Shown piece by piece: positions 1 through 7,928 of a stretch of 18,067 nt of DNA (positions within the stretch are counted from its first letter, which is position 1; each line of letters opens with the position of its first letter). The stretch covers positions 1 to 18,067 of the forward strand of contig JAQGKB010000220.1 in assembly GCA_028290345.1 (NCBI GenBank). The letters run 5' to 3'. The notes beneath the pieces were generated by a model, which did no database searches, was not told the DNA's origin, and saw only the letters and a program-made list of their open reading frames with translations. Origin of the DNA: Hyphomicrobiales bacterium. Its GTDB lineage: Bacteria; Pseudomonadota; Alphaproteobacteria; Rhizobiales; Devosiaceae. Position numbers and translations under genes: made by a program.

Positions 1-517
1 GGATCAGTTCGACGAAATTGCAGGGCAGGTGGCGATTGTCCAACTGCTGCCGCAAGATACCCTCCCAGGCGTCGCGGCAGGCACCGCGAGAGCCTGGCAG
101 GCAGAAGACGAAGGTGGTACCGATCAGCCCGGCAGTCGCCCGCGATTGCAGGCTGGAGGTGCCCACCGTCGTGGAAGAATATTGGTGGAACAGCACGGAA
201 AAGCCTTCCATGCGCTTGTCGAACAATGGCTCGACCGCCTCGGGCGTCACATCGCGGCCGGAAAACCCGGTGCCCCCGGTGGTGAGCACGACGTCGATCT
301 CCGGATCGGCGACGAAGCGCTGCACAGCGGCGCGGATCAATTGCACGTCATCAGGCACGACCACCCGCTCGGCGCACTTGTGGCCGTCTGCCTCCAGCAT
401 GGATTTGAGCAGCGCGCCCGCAGTGTCGGTCTCCAGCGTGCGCGTGTCGGAAACGGCAATCACGGCAATCGAAAGTGGAATGAACGGCTTGGCGGGATCG
501 AGTTCCGACTTGAACAT
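1..517 (-). CDS. moaB: Molybdenum cofactor biosynthesis protein B (partial, 3' end outside window)
   Basis: MoaB/MogA-fold protein of molybdenum cofactor biosynthesis, a cytosolic enzyme thought to act at the molybdopterin adenylylation stage. 172 codons are visible and the last few residues are cut by the left window edge (the reading ends ...NFVELI). The molybdopterin-binding signature TTGGTGFSGRDVTPEA lies at residues 79-94, preceded by AVSDTR at 21-26, and LPGSRGA follows at 140-146; these are the usual MoaB landmarks. The ATG at 517 is chosen because a GAGG Shine-Dalgarno sequence overlaps the stop codon of the upstream MFS gene, 8 bases away, which implies translational coupling and one transcript. 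The pairing with a transporter does not by itself tell the substrate. Family assignment is firm; the exact role (MoaB versus MogA activity) is known to vary in this family. Confidence 0.93.
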   Translation of the reverse strand, partial: MFKSELDPAKPFIPLSIAVIAVSDTRTLETDTAGALLKSMLEADGHKCAERVVVPDDVQLIRAAVQRFVADPEIDVVLTTGGTGFSGRDVTPEAVEPLFDKRMEGFSVLFHQYSSTTVGTSSLQSRATAGLIGTTFVFCLPGSRGACRDAWEGILRQQLDNRHLPCNFVELI

Positions 518-525
518 TTCTGGCC

Positions 526-1782
526 TCAGTTGACCGTTTCGGCCGGCATATCGCTATCCGCGCGCGGATCGAGCGCCACGGTTTCGGGGGTCTGGCCTTT
601 GTCTGTCCATATAGCGCGGAACCGGGCCCGCCGCGAGCCCTTGACATGGGGCCGTGCCTGCATCCGCAGCATGGTGGTGATGGCCAGCGCGCCATGGAAC
701 GCCGCCGTGACGATGAACATGCCCACGGGCTTGAAGAGGTTCATCAGCGCCGGCGCGATGGCCGGCCCGATAGCGAGGCCCACGCCCATGATCAGCAGCA
801 TGCCACCGGAGATCTTGGCGAAATCGCCTTCCTTGGCGGAGTCGTTGGCATGCGCCACCGCGACCCCATAGATCGGGTAGGCAACAAAACCATAGAGCGC
901 AAAAAGAATATATAGCAGCGGCCCGCCACGGGGATCGAGGATGACCAGCAGGGCGCCGACGATCGCCGCGATCCCGCTCATCACTACGATCACCTTACGG
1001 CGGTCCATCTTGTCCGACAGGCGCCCGAAAGGGATCTGCGAGGCAGCGCCGAGGATGATGGTAATGCACATCAGGTAGGAAATGCCGGCCGCATCGAGGT
1101 GTTGGCTGAAGCCGTAGACCGGCGCCAGCGTGCCGAAGGTGCCATTGGCCATGCCCACCGAAAACGCCGAGATCGCCGCGACCGGCGAGGTGCGATAGAG
1201 AAGTTTCAAATCGAGCTTTGCCGAAACCAGCGGACGCGGCTGCGGCTTCGAGGTCAGTGCGGTCGGCAACAGCGCGCAGATGAAGCTGATCGCCCCTATG
1301 ACGAACGGCAGGTAGCCGGTGACGCCGGTCACCGACATCGCCAGTTGCCCCGCGGTCGATGCGGCCATGTTGATCGCCGAATAGACCGAAAAGATCGTGC
1401 CCCGGCTGCGGTTGTCGACCACTTCATTGAGCCAGCTCTCGACGATCATCGCCGCGCCGGCAAAACAGAAGCCGGACAGCGAGCGTAGCACGATCCAGCC
1501 GATGTCGTTGATCCAGAGCAAGTTCAAAAGGATGGTGATGGTGCCCAGCGCCGCCATGACCGAGTAGGAACGGATGTGGCCAACTCGCTTTACCAGCATC
1601 GGCACCAGGATCGAGCCGGCAACGAACCCGACCGACCAGCCGGTACCAATAAGCCCAAGTGCCAGAAGCGAAAAATGCTCTTCCGCGCCGCGCACCGAAA
1701 GCACCAGCCCCTGCAGGCCGCCCCCGAACATCAGGAGGGCAGAGCCAATCAACAGGGAGTATATCTTGACGACGGGAGACAT
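526..1782 (-). CDS. MFS transporter, YcaD-like
   Basis: Major facilitator superfamily inner-membrane transporter of 418 residues, the usual length for 12 membrane segments. Strings of hydrophobic helices run through the whole protein, beginning with a segment at about residues 5-28. A motif-A-like loop, GRLSDKMDRRKV, sits near residue 255 between the later helices. The overall wording (VESWLN in helix 4, FGTLAPVYG in the middle, YPIYGVAVAHAND in helix 10) resembles the YcaD branch, whose substrate is not established. The C-terminal 40 residues are polar and probably cytoplasmic. The start is the ATG at 1782; the preceding AAGAAAG is only a weak ribosome site. Its stop is 8 bases before moaB, so the two are likely cotranscribed. 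A perfect inverted repeat lies about 60 bases upstream and could be an operator. Substrate unknown. Confidence 0.9.
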   Translation of the reverse strand: MSPVVKIYSLLIGSALLMFGGGLQGLVLSVRGAEEHFSLLALGLIGTGWSVGFVAGSILVPMLVKRVGHIRSYSVMAALGTITILLNLLWINDIGWIVLRSLSGFCFAGAAMIVESWLNEVVDNRSRGTIFSVYSAINMAASTAGQLAMSVTGVTGYLPFVIGAISFICALLPTALTSKPQPRPLVSAKLDLKLLYRTSPVAAISAFSVGMANGTFGTLAPVYGFSQHLDAAGISYLMCITIILGAASQIPFGRLSDKMDRRKVIVVMSGIAAIVGALLVILDPRGGPLLYILFALYGFVAYPIYGVAVAHANDSAKEGDFAKISGGMLLIMGVGLAIGPAIAPALMNLFKPVGMFIVTAAFHGALAITTMLRMQARPHVKGSRRARFRAIWTDKGQTPETVALDPRADSDMPAETVN

Positions 1783-1841
1783 GATGCTTTCTTGAAATAG
1801 AGAAGCAATAAAGGTGGGATCGGAGACTCGCCGACGCGTTC

Positions 1842-1858
1842 GAGTTGCACGTCAACTC
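1842..1858. promoter_or_regulatory. Inverted repeat upstream of MFS-moaB
   Basis: GAGTTG and CAACTC form a perfect 6-bp inverted repeat around a 5-base centre (CACGT), 59 bases upstream of the MFS start. Read on the minus strand it contains TTGACG, a good -35 match, but I see no clear -10 at the right distance. It has the size of a dimeric regulator's operator. This is inference from symmetry only. Confidence 0.25.
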
Positions 1859-1924
1859 AGACCAAATTCGGGCGGCAAAGACAATCCTAGTGTTATATTT
1901 CCTTGCTTAGCTCTTGCCTGGACC

Positions 1925-1961
1925 GCAGGCAGCCTCAAACCGGTTGATTGAAGCTGCCTGC
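1925..1961. terminator. Stem-loop downstream of the acetyltransferase gene
   Basis: GCAGGCAGC (1925-1933) and GCTGCCTGC (1953-1961) form a perfect 9-bp stem with a 19-base loop that itself contains the palindrome AACCGGTT. It lies 41 bases beyond the acetyltransferase stop on the minus strand, where a terminator would be expected. No T-run follows on either strand, so it is not a classical intrinsic terminator; it could stabilise the 3' end of the transcript or sit in the leader of the MFS-moaB mRNA. Confidence 0.35.
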
Positions 1962-2002
1962 AAATTGCCCGAGGGTGCCGAACGCCCGGTATTCGCGGCG
2001 GA

Positions 2003-2560
2003 TCAGCGGCGAATATAGTCGTCCGCGGCGGCTATCTGCCGAATGGGCTTGGCCGGAATCCCTGCCGCAACCACGCGGGCGGGAATCGATTTGGTTACGA
2101 CCGATCTGGCCCCGATCACGCTGTGATCGCCGATTTCGACACCGGGAAGCAGCAGCACTTCCCTGCCGATCCAGACATTGTTGCCGATCTTGATCGGCGC
2201 CGTCACCACGTCGCTGCCCTGCTCGATTTCGTGGTAATTGGTGTCGAAGATTTCGACGCGATCCCCGATCAGGCAGTGCCGGCCGATAGAAATGGAGACG
2301 CTGGAGACGATCACTACGCCATCATTGAGGAACGTGCGGTCCCCAATCGAAATTTCTGAGTCGGGGTTGGCCTTGAGCCGGACCGACTTCGAGACGCCCC
2401 TGAATTTGACGCCCGATCCCAAGGTAATCGAGCCCAGATTGGTAACGTTAGGCCACTTGCCGATAGCAACAATCTTGTCCGCAATAGCGACGCCGCGGAT
2501 TTTCAACCGCAACGTGGCAAGCCGATCGACCACCCTCGGCCATAAATTGTGAAAGCGCAT
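2003..2560 (-). CDS. Left-handed beta-helix acyltransferase (CatB/NodL/WcaF-like)
   Basis: Predicted O- or N-acetyltransferase of the hexapeptide-repeat superfamily, 185 residues, acting as a trimer with acetyl-CoA in the characterised family members. Hexapeptide-type repeats run from about residue 43 (LGSITLGSGVKF) to 155, with the typical C-terminal block NNVWIGREVLLLPGVEIGD (127-145) and GIPAKPIRQI (167-176). The putative catalytic histidine is His110 in the FDTNYH loop. The frame stays open upstream, but the ATG at 2560 is chosen because it has a strong ribosome site (AGGAGAA) and because earlier codons overlap the glycosylase gene without similarity to the fold. It starts 53 bases after the uracil-DNA glycosylase stop, probably in the same transcript. 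Acceptor unknown; sugar O-acetylation of a surface polysaccharide is a common role for this family but nothing here specifies it. Confidence 0.88.
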   Translation of the reverse strand: MRFHNLWPRVVDRLATLRLKIRGVAIADKIVAIGKWPNVTNLGSITLGSGVKFRGVSKSVRLKANPDSEISIGDRTFLNDGVVIVSSVSISIGRHCLIGDRVEIFDTNYHEIEQGSDVVTAPIKIGNNVWIGREVLLLPGVEIGDHSVIGARSVVTKSIPARVVAAGIPAKPIRQIAAADDYIRR

Positions 2561-2613
2561 CGCGTCCGTTCTCCTGCAATTGCTCCCCCGGTCCAGCCAG
2601 GCCGACCCAGCGT

Positions 2614-3435
2614 TCAGCCGTCCAATCTCCTCTCGCCCGCCGAAATGTGCTTCTCGATCGCTGCCTTCAACGACAGCATGTCCCGCCAGGCTTGTGCTTT
2701 GGCGGCCGGCTGCCTCAGGAGGTACGCCGGGTGCAAGGTCGGCATGGCCTGCATGACATGGCCGTTTATCGTCAGCTCCCGCCATTGCCCGCGTGTTCGT
2801 GTAATGCCGGATTTGGTCTGAAACAGGGCTTGCGTCGGCACGTTACCGATCGTTACCAGGATTTTCGGCGCCACCAGTTCGATTTGCCGGAACAGGAACG
2901 GCTGGCAGCTGAGGATTTCCTGCGGGCTCGGTTCGCGATTGCCCGGTGGCCGCCACGGCACCATGTTGGCGTTATAGACCTTGCTTCGGTCCAGCCCGAT
3001 CGATGCCAGCATGCGGTCGAGCAATTGCCCGGCCTTGCCGACGAAGGGTTTGCCGACCCGATCCTCTTCCGCCCCCGGTGCTTCGCCCACCAGCATGATC
3101 TCGGCCTCGGGGTTGCCATCCGAAAAGGCGATCTGGGTCGCCCGCAATTTCAGCGCGCATCCGTCATAGGCTTGCAGCGCCACCTTCAGCTCGTCGAGCG
3201 TCTGCGCGGCCGCCGCCAGCGCGTGCGCCTGCGACAGGTCGGTCTCGAGTGTGACGACGGTGGCCGGGGCTGCCACAGCAGCGGCGGCTGGAATCGGCTT
3301 GGGCCGGGGTGCGGCTTGCGACGCGGCGAAGCGATCCACGGGTGCTTCGCCGACCGCCAGATCGACCCCGGCGGCGCGGTACCAGTCGAGCGCCGCGAGC
3401 ATTTCGGCGTCATTTAGCGGTCGATTTGCGGACAT
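2614..3435 (-). CDS. Uracil-DNA glycosylase, family 4-like, lacking two Fe-S cysteines
   Basis: DNA repair enzyme expected to remove uracil from DNA; 273 residues, longer than thermophilic family-4 enzymes because of an Ala/Pro-rich N-terminal extension of about 80 residues. The active-site motif GEAPGAEED is at 117-125, followed by GKPFVGKAGQLLD (128-140); the second catalytic motif HPAYLLRQP is at 235-243. Family-4 enzymes hold a 4Fe-4S cluster with four cysteines. Here the positions read YDGC (only Cys93), PWRPPGNR (Trp161 where a cysteine is usual) and SCQPF (Cys177), so two ligands are absent and a canonical cluster seems unlikely. The start ATG at 3435 has a weak AGAG ribosome site. The gene is divergent from ETF-QO with only 57 bp between starts. 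Family confident; cluster loss is read by eye from motif alignment and may be a subfamily trait. Confidence 0.9.
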   Translation of the reverse strand: MSANRPLNDAEMLAALDWYRAAGVDLAVGEAPVDRFAASQAAPRPKPIPAAAAVAAPATVVTLETDLSQAHALAAAAQTLDELKVALQAYDGCALKLRATQIAFSDGNPEAEIMLVGEAPGAEEDRVGKPFVGKAGQLLDRMLASIGLDRSKVYNANMVPWRPPGNREPSPQEILSCQPFLFRQIELVAPKILVTIGNVPTQALFQTKSGITRTRGQWRELTINGHVMQAMPTLHPAYLLRQPAAKAQAWRDMLSLKAAIEKHISAGERRLDG

Positions 3436-3462
3436 GATCTCTGTTATGTCACAGCCCTTCCG

Positions 3463-3483
3463 GCGCTGCCAGCGGCAGTGCGC
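3463..3483. promoter_or_regulatory. Imperfect palindrome in the UDG / ETF-QO divergent promoter gap
   Basis: GCGCTGCC and GGCAGTGCGC pair around AGC with a 2-base bulge, 9 bases before the ETF-QO start. The 57-bp gap must hold both divergent promoters unless they lie inside the genes. It could be an operator or simply a leader hairpin. Confidence 0.2.
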
Positions 3484-3492
3484 TGAATTGGG

Positions 3493-5151
3493 ATGACCAT
3501 GGCTGTTGCCGGCGAGCGCGAAACTCTTTCGACCGATGTCGTGATCGTCGGCGCGGGGCCGGCCGGTCTGGCCGCGGCCATCCGCCTGAAGCAGGTTTCC
3601 CCGGACCTTTCGGTGACCGTGGTCGAAAAATCGGCCGAAATCGGCGGCCATATCCTTTCCGGCGCGGTGATGAATCCGGTTGGCCTCGATGCCTTGATCC
3701 CCGATTGGCGGCAGAAGGGCGCGCCGGTCGGACCGGCGGCCACTTCCGACCGCTTCCATTTTCTCACCGCTGGCCTCGATTTCGCGTTGCCCGGCCTGCT
3801 GATCCCGCCGCAGATGAAAACCGAGAACGGCGTCATCGTCAGCCTCGGCGAACTCTGCAAATGGCTCGGCGAGCAGGCGACGGCCCTCGGCGTCGACATT
3901 TTTCCGATGACCGCCGCCGTGGACCTGCTGACCAACGAAGCAGGGGCCGTCGCAGGCATCATCACCGGTGACCTCGGCGTCGACCACGAGGGCAAGCCGA
4001 AGCCGAGCTTTGCCGCCGGCATTGCGCTCAGCGCCAAATATACCCTGATCGGCGAGGGTGCCCGCGGTTCGCTGGCGAAGGTTCTGATCGATCAGTTCGG
4101 TCTCGCCGCCGGCAAGAGCCCGCAGAAATACGGCTTGGGCATCAAGGAGATCTGGGAAGTCCCGGCCGAATTGCACGAGCCGGGCAGGGTAGACCACTAC
4201 CTTGGCTACCCGCTCGACGATGCTACCAGCGGTGGCGGTTTCTGCTACCACGCTGCCGATCGGCGCGTCTATCTTGGCCTGGTGGTGCATCTCGACTACG
4301 AGAACCCCACCCTGTCCCCGTTCGACGAATTCCAGCGGTTCAAAGCCCACAACGCCATCGCGCCGCTGCTGCAGGACGCCCGCCGCATCAGCTACGGCGC
4401 TCGCGCGCTCACTTCCGGCGGGTGGCAATCGATTCCGGAACTGGCGTTTGCCGGCGGCGCGCTGATCGGCTGCGCGGCGGGGTTCATGAACGTGCCCAAC
4501 CTCAAGGGCATCCACAATGCCATCCGCTCCGGCATCGGCGCCGCCGAGGCGGTGAGCAGGGCGATCGCCGAGGGCCGCGCCCATGACAAGATCGAAACCC
4601 TGCAAGCGGCGGTACTCGAAACCGGCATCCGCGCCGAGCTCTATCCCGTACGCAACGTCAAGCCGCTGTGGTCGCGTTTCGGCACCCGTCTTGGCGTCCT
4701 GCTCTCGGGCATCGATCTCTGGAGTGGCAGGCTTTTTGGCGCTTCGCCCTTCGGCACCTTGGCGCACCAGAAAGCCGACTTCGAAACCTTGCGGCCCAAA
4801 GCCGAGGTGTCGCCCATCATTTACGACAAGCCTGATGGCAAGACGCGCTTCGATCGCGCCGCCTCGGTGTTCCTTGCCAATCTGGCGCATGACGAGGACC
4901 AGCCGGTCCACCTCAAACTCGCCGATCCCAGGATTCCGGTCGAGAACAACCTACCGCTTTATGGCGAGCCGGCGCCGCTCTATTGCCCGGCCGGCGTCTA
5001 CGAAATCGCCAGCGAGAATGGCGCACCGGTGTTCCGCATCCATGCCGCCAATTGCGTACACTGCAAGACCTGCGACATCAAGGACCCGGCCCAGAACATC
5101 ACCTGGGTACCGCCGGAGGGCGGAAGCGGCCCGAATTACTCGGGCATGTGA
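3493..5151 (+). CDS. Electron transfer flavoprotein-ubiquinone oxidoreductase (ETF-QO)
   Basis: Inner-membrane-associated FAD and 4Fe-4S enzyme that passes electrons from electron transfer flavoprotein (fatty acid, amino acid and dimethylglycine oxidation) to ubiquinone. 552 residues, the normal family length. The FAD dinucleotide motif GAGPAG is at 20-25, followed by the family block GGHILSGAVMNP near 51-62. ALTSGGWQSIPEL and GFMNVPNLKGIHNAIRSG mark the central FAD/quinone region. The C-terminal ferredoxin-like part carries four cluster cysteines: Cys498 (YCPAGVYE), Cys521, Cys524 and Cys527 (NCVHCKTCDIKDP). All key residues are present. Two start codons, 3493 and 3499, are in frame; neither has a strong ribosome site. 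ETF subunits are not in this window. It is followed after 154 bp by the TPR gene on the same strand. Confidence 0.97.
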   Translation: MTMAVAGERETLSTDVVIVGAGPAGLAAAIRLKQVSPDLSVTVVEKSAEIGGHILSGAVMNPVGLDALIPDWRQKGAPVGPAATSDRFHFLTAGLDFALPGLLIPPQMKTENGVIVSLGELCKWLGEQATALGVDIFPMTAAVDLLTNEAGAVAGIITGDLGVDHEGKPKPSFAAGIALSAKYTLIGEGARGSLAKVLIDQFGLAAGKSPQKYGLGIKEIWEVPAELHEPGRVDHYLGYPLDDATSGGGFCYHAADRRVYLGLVVHLDYENPTLSPFDEFQRFKAHNAIAPLLQDARRISYGARALTSGGWQSIPELAFAGGALIGCAAGFMNVPNLKGIHNAIRSGIGAAEAVSRAIAEGRAHDKIETLQAAVLETGIRAELYPVRNVKPLWSRFGTRLGVLLSGIDLWSGRLFGASPFGTLAHQKADFETLRPKAEVSPIIYDKPDGKTRFDRAASVFLANLAHDEDQPVHLKLADPRIPVENNLPLYGEPAPLYCPAGVYEIASENGAPVFRIHAANCVHCKTCDIKDPAQNITWVPPEGGSGPNYSGM

Positions 5152-5253
5152 GCACAACTGATTGCGAGAGCCTCTTGCGGTGCGGTCGTAAAATCGACAA
5201 TCTTTGCGAGGAAACGACAGTGTGGCGTTTTTGAGAAAGAATCGGGAAGAACC

Positions 5254-5278
5254 CCATTCCGTTTTTTGGACGGGATGG
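5254..5278. other. Hairpin between ETF-QO and the TPR gene
   Basis: CCATTCCG (5254-5261) and CGGGATGG (5271-5278) form an 8-bp stem with one G-U pair and a 9-base loop beginning with six T residues. It is 28 bases before the TPR start. The T-run is in the loop, not after the stem, so this is not a standard terminator; a leader structure is possible. Upstream in the same 154-bp gap TTGCGAG occurs at 5162 and again at 5204. Confidence 0.25.
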
Positions 5279-5305
5279 CAGGGGCCCTTGGGAGTGTGAA
5301 AGCCT

Positions 5306-7027
5306 GTGACGAACTATTTGCGCCTACTGTCCTCCACGGTTTTCCTTTCCGTCGCCATCGCTTCGTTTGGAGCCCAGGCCAATACGGATAGTCCTGTGGC
5401 CTTGCAGTCGCAGAGTCCGACCGGCAATTTCCTCGCCGGCCAGCAGGCGCTGAACGATCTCAATACCGCTGATGCCGCGAGCTTCTTCCGCGCCGCGATG
5501 CTTGCCGATTGGAACAACCCAACACTGATCGAACGCGCCTTCACCGCCCAGGCGGCCAATGGCGATATCGAGCCGGCGGTCAAAACCGCCAAGCGGCTGC
5601 TCGAACTCGATCCCAAGAACGAGCTTGCGCGCCTCGTGATCGGCACGGTGGCGCTGAAGGACCGCCGCTATGACGCCGCGATCCAAGATTTGGCGCCGCT
5701 CGGTACTGACAATTTCACCGGTATTACCGGGGCGGTGTTGCGCGCCTTCGCGTATGCAGGCGTCGACAAGGCTGCCGAGGGCTCCAAGAGCCTCGACGCC
5801 ATCAGCAAGAACGGCCTCGAGGATTTCCTCGTCTTCTATCGTGCCCTGATGGCCGATATAGCCGGCGACCAGACCACCGCCCTGGCGCTTGCCAAGCGGG
5901 CCTATGAGACCGATCCCGGGGTCGCGCCCATCGTCAATGCCTATGCCCGTATGCTCGGCAATGCCGGGCGCTTCGACGAGGCGATCGACGTCGTGGTGCG
6001 CTACGAGGCGCTGGGTGCGCAGAGCCCGTTGCTCGATGGCGTCAAGAAAGCCCTCGCCAACCATCAGAAGCCGGGGCTGTTCGTCTCCACCGCCCAGGAG
6101 GGCGCTTCGGAAATGTTCCACGGCATCGCTGTGTCGCTTGCCCGTGACGGCAGCAACGACACAGCCGTGGTGTTCCTGCGCCTCGCCCGCTATCTCGATC
6201 CGAATTCCGATGTCGTGACCCTGGTGCTGGGGCAGTTGCTCGACCAGGCCGGCCAGCACGACAGCGCCAATACGCTCTATGACGGCATCGCCGCCAAATC
6301 GCCGCTGAAATCCACGGCGGTGCTGCGCATTGCCCTCAACCTCGATGCCACCGGCGACCGCAAGCAGGCTTTGCGCCGCCTCGGCAACATCGTCACCTCC
6401 GAACCGCAGAACCTCGATGCCGTGTCGCAACTGGGCAATCTCCAGCGTTTCGATGGCCAATATGATGCGGCGGCAGCGAGCTACACCAAAGCCATTACCA
6501 TTTCCGGCGGCAGCCGGCCGACGGACTGGGCCTTCTTTTATCAGCGCGGCATCGCCTACGAACGCGGCAAGCATTGGGACAAGGCCGAACCGGATTTCCT
6601 CAAGGCACTGACGCTCAATCCCGACCAGCCGCAGGTGTTGAACTATCTCGGCTATACTTGGGTGGATCAGGGCACGCACCTCGATGAGGCGCTGCAGATG
6701 ATCCAGAAGGCTGTCAAGGCGACGCCGACCGATGGCCTGATGGTCGATAGTTTGGGCTGGGCATTCTTCAAGCTCGGGCGCATCGACGATGCGGTCGCAA
6801 CGCTCGAGAAAGCCGTGCAATTGCAGCCCAATGACCCCGAGATCAATGACCATCTTGGCGATGCGTATTGGAAGGCCGGGCGCAAGCTAGAGGCCCATTT
6901 CCAATGGAACATTGCCACCTCGGTGGATAAGGAAGGCGCGGTGAAGGCCCGCGTCGCCTCAAAACTTGTCAATGGTCTGAACACCACGGGCGCGGGTAGC
7001 GCCGCCACCGGCATCACCACCCAGTAG
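5306..7027 (+). CDS. Secreted tetratricopeptide-repeat protein
   Basis: 573-residue protein made almost entirely of TPR-type helical repeats. The N-terminus (MTNYLRLLSSTVFLSVAIASFGAQA) is a Sec signal peptide with likely cleavage after AQA near residue 25; there is no lipobox cysteine, so it is expected in the periplasm or loosely at the outer membrane. Degenerate repeats fill residues 40-360 and clearer ones follow, for example YQRGIAYERGKHWDKAEPDF, LNYLGYTWVDQGTHLDEAL, MVDSLGWAFFKLGRIDDAV and INDHLGDAYWKAGRKLEA. Such repeats bind other proteins. The start is GTG, with GGAG about 11 bases upstream. The stop TAG overlaps the ribosome site of ispE, so the two genes are translationally coupled. 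Partner and function are unknown; the pairing with ispE appears in other Hyphomicrobiales as far as I recall. Confidence 0.9.
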   Translation: MTNYLRLLSSTVFLSVAIASFGAQANTDSPVALQSQSPTGNFLAGQQALNDLNTADAASFFRAAMLADWNNPTLIERAFTAQAANGDIEPAVKTAKRLLELDPKNELARLVIGTVALKDRRYDAAIQDLAPLGTDNFTGITGAVLRAFAYAGVDKAAEGSKSLDAISKNGLEDFLVFYRALMADIAGDQTTALALAKRAYETDPGVAPIVNAYARMLGNAGRFDEAIDVVVRYEALGAQSPLLDGVKKALANHQKPGLFVSTAQEGASEMFHGIAVSLARDGSNDTAVVFLRLARYLDPNSDVVTLVLGQLLDQAGQHDSANTLYDGIAAKSPLKSTAVLRIALNLDATGDRKQALRRLGNIVTSEPQNLDAVSQLGNLQRFDGQYDAAAASYTKAITISGGSRPTDWAFFYQRGIAYERGKHWDKAEPDFLKALTLNPDQPQVLNYLGYTWVDQGTHLDEALQMIQKAVKATPTDGLMVDSLGWAFFKLGRIDDAVATLEKAVQLQPNDPEINDHLGDAYWKAGRKLEAHFQWNIATSVDKEGAVKARVASKLVNGLNTTGAGSAATGITTQ

Positions 7028-7031
7028 GAGG
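7026..7031 (+). promoter_or_regulatory. ispE ribosome binding site overlapping the TPR stop codon
   Basis: AGGAGG begins inside the TAG stop of the TPR gene and ends only 2 bases before the ispE GTG. An in-frame stop at 7025 excludes any earlier ispE start, so this site decides the start. The spacing is shorter than the usual 5 to 9 bases; together with the GTG it suggests ispE translation is modest and coupled to the upstream gene. Confidence 0.7.
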
Positions 7032-7033
7032 CG

Positions 7034-7903
7034 GTGTTTTACGAGGCGGCTCCCGCCAAGATCAATCTCGCGCTGCACATCACCGGACGGCGGCACGATG
7101 GGTTTCACGACCTCGAAAGCCTGGTTGTCTTCGCCGAAGTCTCCGACGAACTGGAAGCCGTCCCTGGCGCAAAGGACTCATTGCGCGTCACCGGACCCTT
7201 CGCCCGCGCCCTGGGCAATGGTGACACCAATCTGGTGCTCCGCGCGGTGGCCGCTTTTCGCTGCCGCTGGCCCGAACATGTCGCCGGCGGACTTTTGATC
7301 GAACTGAAGAAAAACCTGCCGGTGGCGGCTGGACTGGGCGGCGGCTCGGCCGATGCCGCTGCGGCTCTGCGCCTTATGGCGAGCCTGGGCGAGGGGGCAA
7401 TTGCCGAGCCCGAACTCGTCGCGCTTGCCGCAGGCCTGGGCGCGGACGTTCCGGCGTGCCTGTTATCAAAGCCGTGCGAAGTGCGCGGCGTCGGCGAACA
7501 GGTATCGGCCCTCGATGCCTTTCCCACCTGTCACGTGGTGCTGATCAATCCGCTGCTGCCCGTCATCACGGCCGAGGTCTTCCGGCGCCTGCAGAGCCAC
7601 GACAACGATCCGCTGCCGCCGTTGCCGCAGCCGCTGACCCGGCCGGCCCAACTCGGCATCTGGCTGGCCGAGACCCGCAACGATCTCGAGCCGCCGGCAA
7701 TCGCGCTGGTGCCGGTCATCGGTGATCTGATCGCCCGGATCGCCAAGACGCAAGGCTGCATGCTGGCGCGAATGTCGGGCTCTGGCGCCACCGTCTTCGG
7801 CCTCTTCGGCTCCAGCGCCCTGGCCCACCAGGCCGCCCACGACCTGCGCGCCACCTTCCCCGCCTATTGGGTCGCCGCCGCCCCGGTGATCCTGCCGGGT
7901 TAG
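7034..7903 (+). CDS. ispE: 4-diphosphocytidyl-2-C-methyl-D-erythritol kinase
   Basis: GHMP-family kinase that phosphorylates 4-diphosphocytidyl-2-C-methylerythritol in the cytosol, the fourth step of the MEP pathway to isopentenyl diphosphate. 289 residues, normal length. PAKINLALH (7-15) carries the catalytic lysine Lys9; the ATP-binding GHMP motif LPVAAGLGGGSADAAAAL is at 95-112; the catalytic aspartate is Asp138 in GADVP; the C-terminal GHMP motif MSGSGATVFG follows near 253. The start is GTG because the frame is closed 9 bases upstream by the stop of the TPR gene. The next gene, on the opposite strand, makes the polyprenyl chain from the products of this pathway. A REPIN-like element lies in the convergent gap. 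Confidence 0.97.
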   Translation: MFYEAAPAKINLALHITGRRHDGFHDLESLVVFAEVSDELEAVPGAKDSLRVTGPFARALGNGDTNLVLRAVAAFRCRWPEHVAGGLLIELKKNLPVAAGLGGGSADAAAALRLMASLGEGAIAEPELVALAAGLGADVPACLLSKPCEVRGVGEQVSALDAFPTCHVVLINPLLPVITAEVFRRLQSHDNDPLPPLPQPLTRPAQLGIWLAETRNDLEPPAIALVPVIGDLIARIAKTQGCMLARMSGSGATVFGLFGSSALAHQAAHDLRATFPAYWVAAAPVILPG

Positions 7904-7928
7904 GGGAGACACCCTCTCACCCTCGGTC

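Noticed and set aside
2614..4911. A 765-codon open frame on the minus strand that continues the uracil-DNA glycosylase frame through ETF-QO
   Set aside because: The upstream 490 codons are exactly antisense to ETF-QO, a certain gene, and resemble no protein. Lack of stops opposite high-GC genes is common. The glycosylase starts at 3435.
5324..6853. A 509-codon open frame antisense to the TPR gene
   Set aside because: Composition is that of a complement frame (His, Arg, Gly, Asp rich, no domain), and the sense strand has clear TPR repeats and a signal peptide.
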